From an uncultured Prochlorococcus sp. (GTDB taxonomy: Bacteria > Cyanobacteriota > Cyanobacteriia > PCC-6307 > Cyanobiaceae), in NCBI GenBank assembly GCA_902620895.1, contig CACNJU010000001.1, positions 56,951 through 120,950 on the forward strand: a stretch of 64,000 nucleotides of DNA, in the 5' to 3' direction. The notes beneath the pieces are model-generated. The model worked only from the letters and a program-made list of their open reading frames with translations, was not told where the DNA came from and made no database searches. A program made the position numbers and the translations under genes. Below, piece by piece: positions 18,019-27,072 of this stretch. Each line of letters opens with the position of its first letter. The first letter of the stretch is position 1.

Positions 18019-20322
18019 GTGAAAAATATGGAGAGCATTCAATTAAGTGTTACGGGAATGAAGTGCGGAGGTTGTGTTAGTACTGTTGAAAAAATATTGA
18101 ATAATTCTGATGGTATTGAAAATGTTTCTGTTAACTTACTTACTGAAAGTGCTTATTTTGAAATTACTCAGAAACATATTGAAATAGAATCAGTTCTCGA
18201 AAATCTAAAAGAGAATGGTTTCCCATCAAAGATTTACATAAATGATTTTTCAAAAAAAATAAATAAAGCAGAATTAGAAAAAAAAAAGAAGTGGAATAAT
18301 CAATGGAAAAAACTAACTTTTGCCCTATTACTTTTATTATTTTCAGGATTAGGTCATCTAGCAGAAGGAAGATATATAAATTTTCCAATATTAGGTAATA
18401 TATTTTTTCACGCTTCTTTAGCAACTTTAGCTTTATTATTTCCTGGCAGAGGCATAATTATTAATGGATTTAAATCATTTATTAAGAACCATCCCGATAT
18501 GGATTCTTTAGTAGCTCTTGGAGTAATTAGCGCATATACAACAAGTCTTCTATCCTTAATATTTCCTGCCACCGGTTTTCCTTGTTTTTTTAATGAGCCA
18601 GTTATGCTACTAGGCTTCATACTTATTGGGCGTTACTTAGAAGAAAGAGCAAGATATCAAACTGGTTCATCCATTGGAGAATTATTAGATCTTCAACCTG
18701 AAATGGCAAATATCTACACAGAAGACAATCAAATAAAGTCAATAAGAGTGAACACTTTAAGACCTGATCAAGAGATTCAAGTTTTAGCAGGAGACAGAGT
18801 ACCTGCTGACTGCATTGTTACCCGAGGTAATTCATATGTTGATGTTTCACATATTACTGGAGAATCCAAACCTATAGAAGTAAAAGAAGGCGAAAATCTA
18901 TCTAATGGGTCTTTAAATCTTAATTCAACTCTTAGACTTAAAGTACAAAAGGTCGGTGGAGATTCTTCTCTTGCAAAACTAGTAAATCTTATTGAGTCTG
19001 TAAACGCTAGAAAACCTCGTATTCAAAGCATTGCTGATGAAATTGCAGGAAAATTTACTTACTTTGTACTTATTTTTGCTACATTAACATTCTTCTTTTG
19101 GTGGAAGGGAGCAAGAAACATATGGCCTGATTTATTAAGTCACAATCATGTATTAATCACTCACTCAAGCCATACACTTCATAGTTCGCTTGGTAGTAAT
19201 GCTGAGAATTTCCTGAGTTTAGCAATTCAATTATCAATTGCCGTTTTAGTGATAGCTTGTCCTTGTGCACTTGGTTTAGCCACCCCAACTGTAATCACTG
19301 TTGCATCAGGTAAAGCAGCAAAAAAAGGGGTTTTATTTAAAGGCGGGGATAAAATAGAGATGGCTTCAAAAATTAATTATATTATTTTTGACAAAACAGG
19401 TACTTTAACAAAAGGTAAGCCTTTTATTGTTGATTACAAAAATAATAATGATCATTCATTTTTATTAAAAATAGCTGCCAGTTTAGAAAAAGAAAGCAGA
19501 CATCCAATAGCAGATGCCTTCAATCAAGAGGCAAAAAAGCAAAATTTAAGTTTATTTCCAATAAAAAAAATTTTTACTCATTCAGGGCGAGGTATTTCTG
19601 GAGAACTTGAGTCAATTGATGGACTTATTAAAATTGGAAATATTGAATGGCTACTGAGCGAAGGAATAATTATTGATAGTGATGCAAAAAAAGTAATTGA
19701 AAATGAAGAAACAAAAACGAACACTATTATTGGAGTAAGTATCAAAGATAAGTTATTGGGCTTTATTTTGCTAGGAGATTTACTAAGAGATGATTCAATT
19801 AAAACAGTTCAAAATTTGAGAGAAAACAAATTCAAAATTAACATTTTAAGTGGCGATAGGAAAGAAACAGTTCTAGCTTTAGCAAAAAAAATTGGTTGTA
19901 AAGAAACAGAAGTAAAATGGGATCTTCTTCCTGAAATGAAGCTAAAGAATTTAGAAAATTTAAAAATCAATAATAAAGTGGCAATGATAGGTGATGGTAT
20001 TAATGATGTCCCAGCCTTAGCATCCTCAGACTTAGGAATTGCAGTAGGATCAGGGACTCAAATAGCCAAGGCAAATGCAGATGTAGTATTAATGGGAGAT
20101 CAACTCAATGGATTACCCTACGCCTTAAATCTTTCAAAAAAAACTATAAGAAAAATAAAGCAAAATCTAACATGGGCTTTTGGTTACAACTTACTAGCTA
20201 TACCCTTAGCCGCCGGTATTTTATTCCCTAAATACGGTATTCTTCTTACTCCCTCAATAGCAGCATTATTGATGGCTATTAGCTCTATTACAGTTGTAAT
20301 TAATGCTTTATCTTTGGATTAA
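18019..20322 (+). CDS. Copper-transporting P1B-type ATPase
   Basis: A 767-residue heavy-metal pump of the CtaA/PacS type, which in cyanobacteria supplies copper for plastocyanin and cytochrome oxidase. The N-terminal metal-binding domain has GMKCGGC (Cys16, Cys19). The metal-selectivity helix has Cys414-Pro-Cys416 (ACPCALGLATP), the phosphorylation motif is DKTGT at Asp458, and the hinge is GDGINDVPALASSD from residue 658. The extra-cytoplasmic loop before the CPC helix is His-rich (SHNHVLITHSSHTLH, about 374-388). The GTG at 18019 is the longest start; an ATG at 18028 is equally likely. CtaA and PacS cannot be told apart by eye. tmk starts directly at its stop. Confidence 0.93.
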   Translation: MKNMESIQLSVTGMKCGGCVSTVEKILNNSDGIENVSVNLLTESAYFEITQKHIEIESVLENLKENGFPSKIYINDFSKKINKAELEKKKKWNNQWKKLTFALLLLLFSGLGHLAEGRYINFPILGNIFFHASLATLALLFPGRGIIINGFKSFIKNHPDMDSLVALGVISAYTTSLLSLIFPATGFPCFFNEPVMLLGFILIGRYLEERARYQTGSSIGELLDLQPEMANIYTEDNQIKSIRVNTLRPDQEIQVLAGDRVPADCIVTRGNSYVDVSHITGESKPIEVKEGENLSNGSLNLNSTLRLKVQKVGGDSSLAKLVNLIESVNARKPRIQSIADEIAGKFTYFVLIFATLTFFFWWKGARNIWPDLLSHNHVLITHSSHTLHSSLGSNAENFLSLAIQLSIAVLVIACPCALGLATPTVITVASGKAAKKGVLFKGGDKIEMASKINYIIFDKTGTLTKGKPFIVDYKNNNDHSFLLKIAASLEKESRHPIADAFNQEAKKQNLSLFPIKKIFTHSGRGISGELESIDGLIKIGNIEWLLSEGIIIDSDAKKVIENEETKTNTIIGVSIKDKLLGFILLGDLLRDDSIKTVQNLRENKFKINILSGDRKETVLALAKKIGCKETEVKWDLLPEMKLKNLENLKINNKVAMIGDGINDVPALASSDLGIAVGSGTQIAKANADVVLMGDQLNGLPYALNLSKKTIRKIKQNLTWAFGYNLLAIPLAAGILFPKYGILLTPSIAALLMAISSITVVINALSLD

Positions 20323-20961
20323 ATGAAAGGAAAATTTATCGTTATTGAGGGTATTGATGGATGCGGTAAAACTACCCAAATAGATGAACTATCTAAATGG
20401 CTTCCTAATAGTGGTCTAATAAAAAAAGGGTCTAAATTAATCACAACTAGAGAGCCTGGAGGCAGTCTGTTAGGAAAGAAACTTAGAGGACTGATTCTTG
20501 ATAACAATGAAAATAACAAGCCTTCATCTCTTGCAGAATTATTGCTTTATTCAGCAGATAGAGCTGAACACGTTTCCAAAATTATTTCACCTGCTTTAAA
20601 TAACAATGATTGGGTAATTAGTGATAGATTTTCCGATTCCACACTGGCTTATCAAGGTTATGGAAGAAATATAAATTTAGAAGTAATTAAAAATATTGAA
20701 TCTATTGTGTGTCAAGGAGAATATCCAGATCTCACTTTCTTCTTAGAAATTTCTCCAGAAGAGAGCATATTCCGAAGAAAAAATGAAATACCAGACAGAA
20801 TAGAATCAGAAGGTATTAGATTTTTAGAAAAAGTAAATGAAGGCTTCAAACTAATTGCCAAACAAAAAAACTGGAAAGTAATATCTGCTTCACAAAATAT
20901 TAAAACTATTTCTAATCAAATTAAAGAGACTTTGCTAAATAATTTTTCAAATAACAAATGA
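20323..20961 (+). CDS. tmk: Thymidylate kinase
   Basis: A 212-residue kinase making dTDP from dTMP. The P-loop is [11 protein letters not shown] (residues 8-18), the DR(Y/F)-type motif is [15 protein letters not shown], and the lid region follows [12 protein letters not shown]. It begins immediately after the ATPase stop, and its own stop overlaps the holB start by 4 bases (ATGA), so ATPase-tmk-holB read as one operon. The tmk-holB pairing is common in bacteria. Confidence 0.95.
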   Translation: MKGKFIVIEGIDGCGKTTQIDELSKWLPNSGLIKKGSKLITTREPGGSLLGKKLRGLILDNNENNKPSSLAELLLYSADRAEHVSKIISPALNNNDWVISDRFSDSTLAYQGYGRNINLEVIKNIESIVCQGEYPDLTFFLEISPEESIFRRKNEIPDRIESEGIRFLEKVNEGFKLIAKQKNWKVISASQNIKTISNQIKETLLNNFSNNK

Positions 20962-21920
20962 TTGAAGATAAAAAAAATAATTTTTTCTTGAATGAAGAAG
21001 TCAATACCTTTCTCAAGAACATACTAAAAAATAATTCGTTGGCTAATGGTTATATATTTTATGGGGCTGAAGGAGTAGGCAAAAAACAAACTGCTCTTCA
21101 ATTTATAAAAGAGATTTTCAAACAGTCTTCACCAAGCGAAAATGTTGAAGAGAGAGTTACAAACAATAACCATCCTGATTTTTTAATTATTGAACCTGAT
21201 TCTCTTTTGGCAACAAAAAGTTCAGGAAGTTTCGATCTTGAAAAAACGATAAAAAGTGGATCTGAGATTATTAAAATTGCTCAAATACGTAATATCAAAA
21301 CTTTTCTTAGTCAAAAATCAATAAACTCAGAAAAAAAAATTGTTTTAATTATTGATGCTCACCTGTTAAACGAAGCAGCCTCAAATTGCCTTCTAAAAAC
21401 CTTAGAAGAACCTAGTAACGGCATTTTTATTTTACTAACATCCAAATTAAACCTTCTCTTAGATACGATCATCTCAAGATGTCAAATCGTCAGATTTCAA
21501 TCTTTTTCTAGCAAACAAATAAAGTCAATTTTAAAAGAATATTTAAATACTTCTAATTTAAAGCTAAATACAAAATTAAAATTTGAAGATTTAATAAACT
21601 CTGCTAATGGATCTCCAAATCAATTATTGAAAAATATTGAAATTTGGAACGATTTTTCAGATGAAATCACAAGTAAATTGGATTATCCAATTAAAAATAG
21701 TCTGGAAATATTAGAAATATCTAAATCAATATCTGAGAAATTAGAAATTTTTCAACAGATTTGTTTAGTAAATTTAATTCAAACAATTTGGTGGAGAAAA
21801 ACAAAAAATATCGGTTTAGTTAAAAAACTTGAAAATTTAAAATTTCTCTTAAGAAAAAACATTCAACCAAGGTTGGCATGGGAAATATCTTTTTTAAAAA
21901 TTTCGATGGAAGAAATATGA
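20958..21920 (+). CDS. holB: DNA polymerase III delta-prime subunit
   Basis: A 320-residue clamp-loader AAA+ subunit. P-loop-like [11 protein letters not shown] lies at about residues 36-46, the DEAD-like position reads [22 protein letters not shown], and the arginine-finger motif SRCQIVRF is present. The zinc-binding cysteine cluster of E. coli-type delta-prime is not seen; the corresponding segment is a Ser/Glu/Asn-rich loop (about residues 55-72). Translationally coupled to tmk by the 4-base overlap. It converges with rpaA, with 2 bases between the stops. Confidence 0.88.
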   Translation: MIEDKKNNFFLNEEVNTFLKNILKNNSLANGYIFYGAEGVGKKQTALQFIKEIFKQSSPSENVEERVTNNNHPDFLIIEPDSLLATKSSGSFDLEKTIKSGSEIIKIAQIRNIKTFLSQKSINSEKKIVLIIDAHLLNEAASNCLLKTLEEPSNGIFILLTSKLNLLLDTIISRCQIVRFQSFSSKQIKSILKEYLNTSNLKLNTKLKFEDLINSANGSPNQLLKNIEIWNDFSDEITSKLDYPIKNSLEILEISKSISEKLEIFQQICLVNLIQTIWWRKTKNIGLVKKLENLKFLLRKNIQPRLAWEISFLKISMEEI

Positions 21921-21922
21921 GA

Positions 21923-22705
21923 TTAATCTACTGCAGAATTTATCAAGTCAGGATTTCTTGCTTGAATGAACTCTTGTCTAGCAGTTTCCACTTGAGAACC
22001 AATAGGTAACTCAAGACAATATCCAGCACCGTATACAGTTTTTATATAGATAGGTTTGCGTGGATCGGGTTCAAGTTTAGTGCGTAAGTGTCTAATATGG
22101 ACTCTTATTGTCTCAATATCATCATCAGGTTCATATCCCCATACTTCTTTAAGAATTAATGCTGGAGATACAGTTTGACCATGTCTCTGCAAAAGACAAT
22201 GAAGAAGTTCAAATTCAAGATGAGTTAACCTAACAGGAGACTCAAACCATATAGCTTCAAATCTTTCCGGAACAAGAGTTAAAGGGCCATAATTTAATAT
22301 TTCTTGCTGATTACTAGAATTTAATTGTGCTCTGTTGGTTCTTCTTAATAAAGCTTTTATGCGTACATATAATTCTTCTAAATCGAATGGTTTAGTAATG
22401 TAGTCATCTGCTCCAGAATTAAACCCAGTAACTTTATCTTTAAGGCCGCCTAAAGCAGTTATCATCAAAATTGGTATATTTGATGTCCTTTCATCTCTTC
22501 TTAGTCGCTGGCATAAAGTTAAACCATCAACACTTGGTAGCATTAAATCCAAAAGTATTAAATCTGGTGAATATTGAAGAGCTAATGCTTGTCCTTTAAT
22601 TCCATCTTCAGCTTTTTGAACATCGAAACCAGAATGTTCTAAATGCCTAGCAACCAAATCACGCATATCACGATCATCTTCAATTAAAAGGATTGAAATT
22701 TTCAT
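21923..22705 (-). CDS. rpaA: OmpR/PhoB-type response regulator RpaA
   Basis: A 260-residue regulator. The receiver domain has EDD at 9-11, Asp53 in [19 protein letters not shown], and [11 protein letters not shown]. The winged helix carries [35 protein letters not shown] and [20 protein letters not shown], which match RpaA, the output regulator of the Kai clock working with SasA. A C-terminal tail ([20 protein letters not shown]) extends past the DNA-binding domain. The upstream gap of about 400 bases is among the longest in the window, giving room for regulation. The RpaA call rests on recalled family similarity. Confidence 0.88.
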   Translation of the reverse strand: MKISILLIEDDRDMRDLVARHLEHSGFDVQKAEDGIKGQALALQYSPDLILLDLMLPSVDGLTLCQRLRRDERTSNIPILMITALGGLKDKVTGFNSGADDYITKPFDLEELYVRIKALLRRTNRAQLNSSNQQEILNYGPLTLVPERFEAIWFESPVRLTHLEFELLHCLLQRHGQTVSPALILKEVWGYEPDDDIETIRVHIRHLRTKLEPDPRKPIYIKTVYGAGYCLELPIGSQVETARQEFIQARNPDLINSAVD

Positions 22706-23109
22706 ATTTATGAACTATTAAATTAAAATTAAGTTTTAGTATTATGATTCTCTCAAGAATTTATAAAGATTGCTGAATTACTGTAAACAATTTTATCAAT
22801 TAGATTTATCAAATAACTTACTAATAGCAATGGATTAGATAGAAATTGTAAATTTTAAAAAAGTTTAAATTTTAGAATTTCTTTCGATTCTATTTACTTT
22901 TTCTTAATATTCAAAGGATTATTAGAAACAAATAATGGTCCAAATTGAAAAAATATCTAATTCATGTTGCCATTATAAGGTTTAGAAAAATTGCATTAAT
23001 ATGCAGATTTTCAGCTTTCAAATAGGAATTAACAAAGTTTAAAATTTTTAATTTCTACAAAATGTTTAAACTCATTATTTTGTCTATATTAAAAAAAATT
23101 TAAATATTT
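22706..23109. other. Intergenic region of 404 bases upstream of rpaA and a hypothetical gene
   Basis: Very AT-rich and without an ORF longer than about 15 codons. It must hold the divergent promoters of rpaA (leftward) and the gene at 23110 (rightward). A short dyad TGCAT-TAAT-ATGCA lies at 22992-23005, and a TATATT -10-like hexamer lies at 23085-23090. No tRNA-like, riboswitch-like or terminator structure could be recognised. A small RNA cannot be excluded. Confidence 0.5.
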
Positions 23110-23469
23110 ATGAAAAAGAATTCTATTATCTATTCTGATTTATCAAAAAAACAGCTAGAAATTCTTAAAGAACTTTATATTCAAAAAAAAGTTGAATCGA
23201 TGAGTCATAAAGAACTTAAACAATACGTATTAGAAATTATTTCTCATCAGATAAACGATACTATTGGTAAAGAAGAGGAAATGGAAGCATGGAGAGAAAT
23301 GTCAGATTTTTTTGGAGAACAATTTGAAATAAATATCTTAGAAATACAAACAAAATACATTGACAATAAAAACGTATTTGAACCAGAAATAGATCCTCAG
23401 AAGCAAAGAATAGAATTTCTTGAAAAGAATAATTTGGATCAGGAGAAAAAAGATATGTGGGATGACTAG
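23110..23469 (+). CDS. Conserved hypothetical protein (119 aa)
   Basis: A 119-residue soluble, highly charged protein I do not recognise beyond a resemblance to short hypothetical proteins of picocyanobacteria. The N-terminal half is Lys-rich and helical (LSKKQLEILKELYIQKKVES). The centre SHKELKQYVLEIISHQINDT leads into an acidic segment GKEEEMEAWREMSDFFGE. The end is strongly hydrophilic and closes EKKDMWDD. No cysteine, signal peptide or membrane helix. It stands alone between two long intergenic stretches, next to rpaA but divergent from it. Confidence 0.7.
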   Translation: MKKNSIIYSDLSKKQLEILKELYIQKKVESMSHKELKQYVLEIISHQINDTIGKEEEMEAWREMSDFFGEQFEINILEIQTKYIDNKNVFEPEIDPQKQRIEFLEKNNLDQEKKDMWDD

Positions 23470-23580
23470 AATTTTCTGAAAGGTTTATTAATTCGAACTA
23501 TATAAACAAAATATGTCTTAATTTAAAAAATGATAATCAATCAAAGAGCTTATTTTTTACTTTCGTGGAGAATTGACTAT

Positions 23581-23680
23581 GTTCTAATTACTGTTCTTAA
23601 AATATAATTTTTTTATTTTGCAAAATATATTTATTAAATTAAAATATGATTATTTCTGTTGTTCTATATACTGTTCTTAA
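23581..23680 (+). repeat. Two near-identical 20-base direct repeats, exactly 80 bases apart
   Basis: Copy one, 23581-23600, is GTTCTAATTACTGTTCTTAA. Copy two, 23661-23680, is GTTCTATATACTGTTCTTAA. They differ only by swapping AT for TA at positions 7-8. Each copy contains GTTCT twice. They lie in the 326-base non-coding stretch between the hypothetical gene at 23110 and the tRNA-Asn terminator. They could be paired regulator sites or a decayed local duplication. Confidence 0.6.
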
Positions 23681-23740
23681 TATTCTATCAAATATACTTG
23701 ATTATATCTTCGATTAAACCACTATTTGACAAAAAAGAGG

Positions 23741-23771
23741 TTAAAAAAAGTCACCTTATTAGGGTGACTTT
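23741..23771 (-). terminator. Intrinsic terminator downstream of tRNA-Asn
   Basis: Read on the minus strand, a nine-base-pair stem AAAGTCACC / GGTGACTTT with a 7-base loop (CTAATAA) is followed by a run of T. The arms lie at 23747-23755 and 23763-23771. It sits about 25 bases past the 3' end of tRNA-Asn, as expected for its terminator. It is the clearest intrinsic terminator I found in the window. Confidence 0.85.
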
Positions 23772-23795
23772 AGATAACTTTTTGAAATTTATAAA

Positions 23796-23867
<72 letters not shown>

Positions 23868-23916
23868 ATATAAAATGAATTTAGCTCTTTAAAGTACCTT
23901 ATGACAAGTACAAAAG

Positions 23917-24603
23917 TTAATTATATTGAAATTTTGATGGTTCTTCCCAGCTAGATAAAAAACCATTTTTCAACTCTGCTACTGCATCAGCATAAATTAA
24001 TTCTTCATAACGATGAGTAATCCACAAAGCTGATAAAGGTTTTTTACCGTCACTTGTAAGATTTTTAATAGTTTTTAAAACTTTTAATTGGCTGGTTTGA
24101 TCAAGTAACGCTGTAGGCTCGTCTAAAAGAATAAAATTTCTATTACTAATCAGAGCGCATGCAATAGTTAAGCGTTGTTTTTGTCCACCGCTCAAAGTAT
24201 GAACTGGTCTTTTTTCAAAACCAGTCATTCCAACCTGATCAAGCACATATTCAATTTTTTTATTAATTTCACTTTGACTTATATTCTGATTAATATTAAT
24301 CAGAAGTTCACTCCTACAATTTGGCATCAATATTTGATGATCAGGGTTTTGAAACACCATGCCAATATTTGCATTAGAGTCAATGATGCCATTTTTGGGT
24401 TTAATTATTCCATTAATTAATTTTAAAAGAGTACTTTTTCCACTCCCGTTTTTACCTACAATCATCCAAAAGCCAGGTTTTTTTATTGAGAAGTTACACT
24501 TAAAAATTAAATTTTCTCTTTCTCCAAGATATGAAAAAGAAACATCTTTAAATTTAATATGAGGTATTTCATTTTCAAGAGAATCTCGCATTAATTCTAT
24601 CAA
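23917..24603 (-). CDS. Energy-coupling-factor type ABC transporter ATP-binding protein
   Basis: A 228-residue ABC ATPase. Walker A is GKNGSGKST (about residues 50-58), the Q-loop is GMVFQNPDHQI, the signature is LSGGQKQR, Walker B is FILLDEPTAL, and the H-loop is ITHRYEE. The FQNPDxQ form of the Q-loop is typical of CbiO/EcfA ATPases, which drive vitamin or metal uptake with a T and an S component. Neither partner is in this window, so the substrate is unknown. Its start overlaps the UPF0367 gene stop by 4 bases. Confidence 0.88.
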   Translation of the reverse strand: MIELMRDSLENEIPHIKFKDVSFSYLGERENLIFKCNFSIKKPGFWMIVGKNGSGKSTLLKLINGIIKPKNGIIDSNANIGMVFQNPDHQILMPNCRSELLININQNISQSEINKKIEYVLDQVGMTGFEKRPVHTLSGGQKQRLTIACALISNRNFILLDEPTALLDQTSQLKVLKTIKNLTSDGKKPLSALWITHRYEELIYADAVAELKNGFLSSWEEPSKFQYN

Positions 24604-24872
24604 TCTATATTGAGGGAAAATCCTGGCCTTTTAGCTCCTCCTGCTACTGATGATTTTTCATATATCTGAACAGAAATGATTTCTTTAGCTCTTACAGCAA
24701 TTAATTTATCTTGCACTTTGTCACACCTTAATTCGATCAAGTTTGGAGATTCTAAAGTTTCATTCATAGAACTTTTTATTTCATCATAAATTTGTTTAAC
24801 ATCATCAAATTCTTTCTTCTGAATTGAAAGTGGAAAAGGTGAATATCTCAGACTTAGTTCTAACGAATACAT
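24600..24872 (-). CDS. UPF0367 family protein
   Basis: A small (90-residue) conserved cyanobacterial protein of unknown function. Family pieces are MYSLELSLRYSPFPLSIQKK, LIELRCDKVQDKLIAVRAKE and the ending SVAGGAKRPGF. I chose the ATG at 24872 since homologues start MYxLELxL; an ATG two codons upstream at 24878 is possible. No membrane helix or catalytic motif is visible. It overlaps the downstream ABC ATPase gene by 4 bases, implying coupled translation, and is divergent from cysK. Confidence 0.85.
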   Translation of the reverse strand: MYSLELSLRYSPFPLSIQKKEFDDVKQIYDEIKSSMNETLESPNLIELRCDKVQDKLIAVRAKEIISVQIYEKSSVAGGAKRPGFSLNID

Positions 24873-25025
24873 AATCATAATAAAAACTTCCTTTTATATT
24901 ACTAAATATTTTTTCTCAGGAAGTTATTTAAATTAAATTATTTTGAGAAAATTATATAAAAGATCTTTAAATACAATTATTATAAATATTAGGAGTATTT
25001 AATTTGCATTTTAAAAAATAATTGC

Positions 25026-25994
25026 ATGGAAATAGCAAATGATATAACTTCACTAGTTGGAAATACCCCATTAGTTAAATTAAATCGAATTAAAAAGTAT
25101 TTTGATTGTTATCCAGAAATAATAGCCAAACTAGAAAGTTTCAATCCATCAGCTTCCGTTAAGGATCGGATCGCTTATTCCATGTTATGTAAAGCTGAAG
25201 AAGAAGGATTGATAACGCCAGATAAAACAACATTAATTGAAGCAACTAGTGGGAATACTGGCATCGCATTAGCAATGGTTGCTGCAGCAAAAGGCTATAA
25301 ATTGATATTGACTATGCCGGATACGATGAGTATCGAGAGAAGGGCAATGTTGAGAGCATATGGAGCTGAATTACAGCTAACACCAGGAAAAGACGGAATG
25401 AAAGGAGCTTTAGATTTAGCTAATGAATTGTCTTCAACCATTACAAATAGCTATCAATTTAATCAGTTTGAAAACTTTGCTAATCCAGATATTCATGAAA
25501 GAACGACGGCTCAAGAAATATGGTCCCAATCTAATAACAATTTAGATGGATTAGTTACAGGAGTAGGCACAGGAGGAACAATTACTGGTTGTGCACGTTT
25601 TTTGAAGAAAGTTAATCCAAATTGCAAAATTTATGCCGTAGAGCCCAAAAAAAGTGCTGTGATTTCCGGAGAAAAAGCAGGATCTCATTCGATTCAAGGA
25701 ATTGGCGCGGGTTTCGTACCAAAAGTACTTAATACTAAATTAATTGATGAAATTATAAAAATAGATGACGATGAAGCATTTTATTATGGGCGTTTATTAG
25801 CTAGATTGGAAGGTCTTTTATCTGGCATCAGCAGCGGTGCAGCTTTAGCAGCAGCTATAAAAATCGGCAAAAGAAAAGAACTAATGAATAAAAGATTGAT
25901 AGTTATTCTTCCAAGTTTTGGAGAAAGATATTTATCAACGGCAATGTTTGAATCTAATACTTCGATTCAAGCCAGAAAAGATGGTTATCTTTAA
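25026..25994 (+). CDS. cysK: Cysteine synthase A (O-acetylserine sulfhydrylase)
   Basis: A 322-residue PLP enzyme that makes cysteine from O-acetylserine and sulfide. The PLP lysine is Lys46 in SASVKDRIA, the substrate loop is EATSGNTGIALAM, and the phosphate-binding glycine loop is GVGTGGTITG. Length and motif order match CysK rather than cystathionine beta-synthase (no C-terminal CBS domain). The start at 25026 gives MEIANDITSLVGNTPLVKLN. The J-domain gene follows 16 bases later. cysH, the reductase feeding sulfide production, is at 59956 in this window. Confidence 0.96.
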   Translation: MEIANDITSLVGNTPLVKLNRIKKYFDCYPEIIAKLESFNPSASVKDRIAYSMLCKAEEEGLITPDKTTLIEATSGNTGIALAMVAAAKGYKLILTMPDTMSIERRAMLRAYGAELQLTPGKDGMKGALDLANELSSTITNSYQFNQFENFANPDIHERTTAQEIWSQSNNNLDGLVTGVGTGGTITGCARFLKKVNPNCKIYAVEPKKSAVISGEKAGSHSIQGIGAGFVPKVLNTKLIDEIIKIDDDEAFYYGRLLARLEGLLSGISSGAALAAAIKIGKRKELMNKRLIVILPSFGERYLSTAMFESNTSIQARKDGYL

Positions 25995-26010
25995 TGCATA
26001 TTTTATAAAA

Positions 26011-26688
26011 ATGGAAAAAAATTTATATGAAGAATTAGGTCTCAAACAAAATGCAACCAGAAGTGAAATTAAATCTTCATATCGCTCTTTAGTTAAGCAA
26101 CATCATCCAGATGCAGGCGGCAAGAAAGAACGCTTTCTTGCAATACAAAATGCCTGGGAAACTCTAAATGACCCTATCAAAAAGAAACAATACGATAGCA
26201 GTTTTTCCTTTTCCAGCTCATCATTTGAATCATTAAATGAAAATTGGGAAGAAAAATTTAATTCAAAAAAACATAATTCTTCAATTAAGGACAAAGAAGT
26301 TGAAGCATGGATTAAAGAAATTTATAGTCCGATAAATAGATTAATTAGTCAAATCATTAAACCTTTAAATAACGAAATAAAAGAACTATCTGCGGATCCA
26401 TATGATGACGAACTAATGGAAAATTTTTGCAGTTATATTATTCTTTCACAAAAGAAAGTAGAAAAAGTTGAAAAAATTTATAACAAAAAAATAGTTCCAA
26501 AGTCTATTTCAGCCTTAGGCCTTGATCTTTATCATTGTTTTTCAAAAGTTAAAGATGCGCTATCAGAATTTGATAGATATACGCAAGGATACGTAGATAA
26601 TTACTTATTTGATGGCAAAGAAATGATCAAAGAAGCAAAAAGAATACAATCAAAGATGTCTATAGAGAAAAAAAATAAAAACTTTTAG
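26011..26688 (+). CDS. J-domain (DnaJ-like) protein
   Basis: A 225-residue protein whose N-terminal 65 residues form a J-domain: NLYEELGLKQNATRSEIKSS, LVKQHHPDAGG with the HPD motif, and DPIKKKQYD. It should therefore stimulate a DnaK-type chaperone. The remaining part lacks the Gly/Phe, zinc-finger and DnaJ C-terminal domains; it is helical and charged, with no recognised fold, so this is a specialised type III J-protein. The ORF extends upstream to 25918 within cysK, but the ATG at 26011 starts the J-domain and lies past the cysK stop. Confidence 0.88.
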   Translation: MEKNLYEELGLKQNATRSEIKSSYRSLVKQHHPDAGGKKERFLAIQNAWETLNDPIKKKQYDSSFSFSSSSFESLNENWEEKFNSKKHNSSIKDKEVEAWIKEIYSPINRLISQIIKPLNNEIKELSADPYDDELMENFCSYIILSQKKVEKVEKIYNKKIVPKSISALGLDLYHCFSKVKDALSEFDRYTQGYVDNYLFDGKEMIKEAKRIQSKMSIEKKNKNF

Positions 26689-26699
26689 ATATAAGAATT

Positions 26700-26936
26700 T
26701 TATTGAGTATATTCTTTAAGTTGATCTAATTTCAACCAAACATCTGGAACAGGTCTGCGCCATCTAACCTGAGCATATTCATCTTTGACTGAAAGAATCT
26801 CTGCAGGACCTTCAAAGACATAATTAGGTAGATCATCATCACTGGCTAGCGCTTCGATACTTTTTATATAATTTTCTTTATCGACAAAAACCAAGCTTCC
26901 TTTCTTGAGAGGTTTCTTTGGAATAGAATCTGTCAT
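26700..26936 (-). CDS. ndhO: NAD(P)H-quinone oxidoreductase subunit O (NdhO)
   Basis: A 78-residue soluble subunit of the photosynthetic NDH-1 complex. Recognised by KKGSLVFVDKENYIKSIEA, LPNYVFEGPAEILSVK and the ending VRWRRPVPDVWLKLDQLKEY. Length and sequence are normal. It is monocistronic as far as visible: convergent with the J-domain gene on the left and divergent from the epimerase gene on the right. It is the fourth NDH-1 subunit gene in the window, alongside ndhD, ndhF and ndhM. Confidence 0.95.
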   Translation of the reverse strand: MTDSIPKKPLKKGSLVFVDKENYIKSIEALASDDDLPNYVFEGPAEILSVKDEYAQVRWRRPVPDVWLKLDQLKEYTQ

Positions 26937-27072
26937 AATAAATTCAAGAAAGTTATTTGAAATTCATTATACAAAAACTTGTTTGAAAACTATTGAAAAA
27001 AATTTATACCGGAATAATAATTACAAACGTCTAAAAAATTTAATAGCCTTAAATGATAAACATTTATAAGAT

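Noticed and set aside
25918..26010. Upstream extension of the J-domain reading frame into cysK
   Set aside because: The added 31 residues lie out of frame within cysK and precede the J-domain; the ATG at 26011 is the natural start.
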